From contig JAKJEU010000090.1 in the NCBI GenBank assembly GCA_022705265.1, positions 1 through 6,263 on the forward strand: a DNA stretch of 6,263 nucleotides, written 5' to 3'. The position numbers were made by a program, and so were the translations under genes. The stretch is from Pseudomonadota bacterium. GTDB taxonomy: Bacteria; Pseudomonadota; Alphaproteobacteria; JAKJEU01. Below the pieces are notes generated by a model. That model ran no database searches and was not told the origin of the DNA. It was given only the letters and a program-made list of their open reading frames with translations. Shown one piece after another: positions 6,092 through 6,263 of this stretch. Numbering within the stretch: position 1 is the stretch's first letter; each line of letters starts with the position of its first letter.

Positions 6092-6263
6092 ATGAAACTT
6101 ACAACTTTAATTGATAATTGTGTTTATAAAAACAAACTTTTATCTGAACATGGGCTTTCGTACTTTGTTGAGGTTGATGGTTTGAAAATTCTTTTTGACA
6201 CTGGGCAAAGCGATAATTTTATAAAAAACGCAAAAATTTTAAATGTTGATTTGACTTTGGTGG
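6092..6263 (+). CDS. MBL-fold metallo-hydrolase (3' partial)
   Basis: Only the first 57 residues are in the window. They begin MKLTTLIDNCVYKNKLLSEH, followed by GLSYFVEVDGLKILFDTGQS and DNFIKNAKILNVDLTLV. This is the N-terminal part of the metallo-beta-lactamase fold as seen in proteins annotated as MBL-fold metal hydrolases related to methyl-dihydropterin-ribofuranosyl-aminobenzene-phosphate synthase. The hallmark is LLSEHGLS...ILFDTGQS..F..NA. The zinc-binding HxHxDH motif would come just after the window end, so activity cannot be judged. A weak AGG (6080-6082) lies 9 bases before the ATG. The gene follows the small protein after 15 bases, which suggests one transcript. Confidence 0.82.
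   Translation, partial: MKLTTLIDNCVYKNKLLSEHGLSYFVEVDGLKILFDTGQSDNFIKNAKILNVDLTLV

Overview
The window is very AT-rich DNA from what looks like an alphaproteobacterium. The main evidence is a separate F0 operon in the order atpI-atpB-atpE-atpF'-atpF, with two different b-type subunits and no F1 genes behind it. This layout is typical of Alphaproteobacteria. The c subunit's loop and second helix (GRNP loop, YGW-GFAVTEAIALY) closely resemble, from memory, those of Rhodospirillum. A low-GC, Rhodospirillales-related lineage, possibly host-associated, is the best guess, but this is inference.

Layout. Positions 1-2405 (+) hold the F0 operon. atpI is cut at its 5' end. atpB starts at a GTG inside the end of atpI. 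atpE follows, and then the b' and b genes share an ATGA junction. A strong hairpin with an A-tract on one side and a T-tract on the other (2424-2462) ends this operon and, from the other strand, the convergent operon. Positions 2464-5701 (-) hold a tightly packed three-gene unit, transcribed right to left. It begins with a 422-aa and a 401-aa protein that are paralogues of each other, each reading as a degenerate GGDEF-like domain followed by a degenerate EAL-like domain. It ends with an AIM24/TIGR00266-family protein. Positions 5702-5827 are a divergent, almost pure A/T promoter region. From 5828 (+) come a small 82-aa protein of unknown function and the start of a metallo-beta-lactamase-fold protein that runs off the window.

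How the parts work together. The F0 genes make the membrane rotor and stator of ATP synthase: the a subunit, the c-ring, the b'/b peripheral stalk, and the assembly factor AtpI. The minus-strand operon has no clear link to energy metabolism. Its two EAL-like proteins have lost most catalytic signature residues and are more likely sensors or scaffolds than c-di-GMP enzymes. Why they are co-transcribed with an AIM24 protein is the most open question here. The c-subunit glycine motif (partly changed to alanine, with a lysine in helix 1) and the paired degenerate EAL proteins are the most unusual features. No mobile element, CRISPR array, tRNA or rRNA was seen. No stretch longer than about 130 bases lacks a gene.
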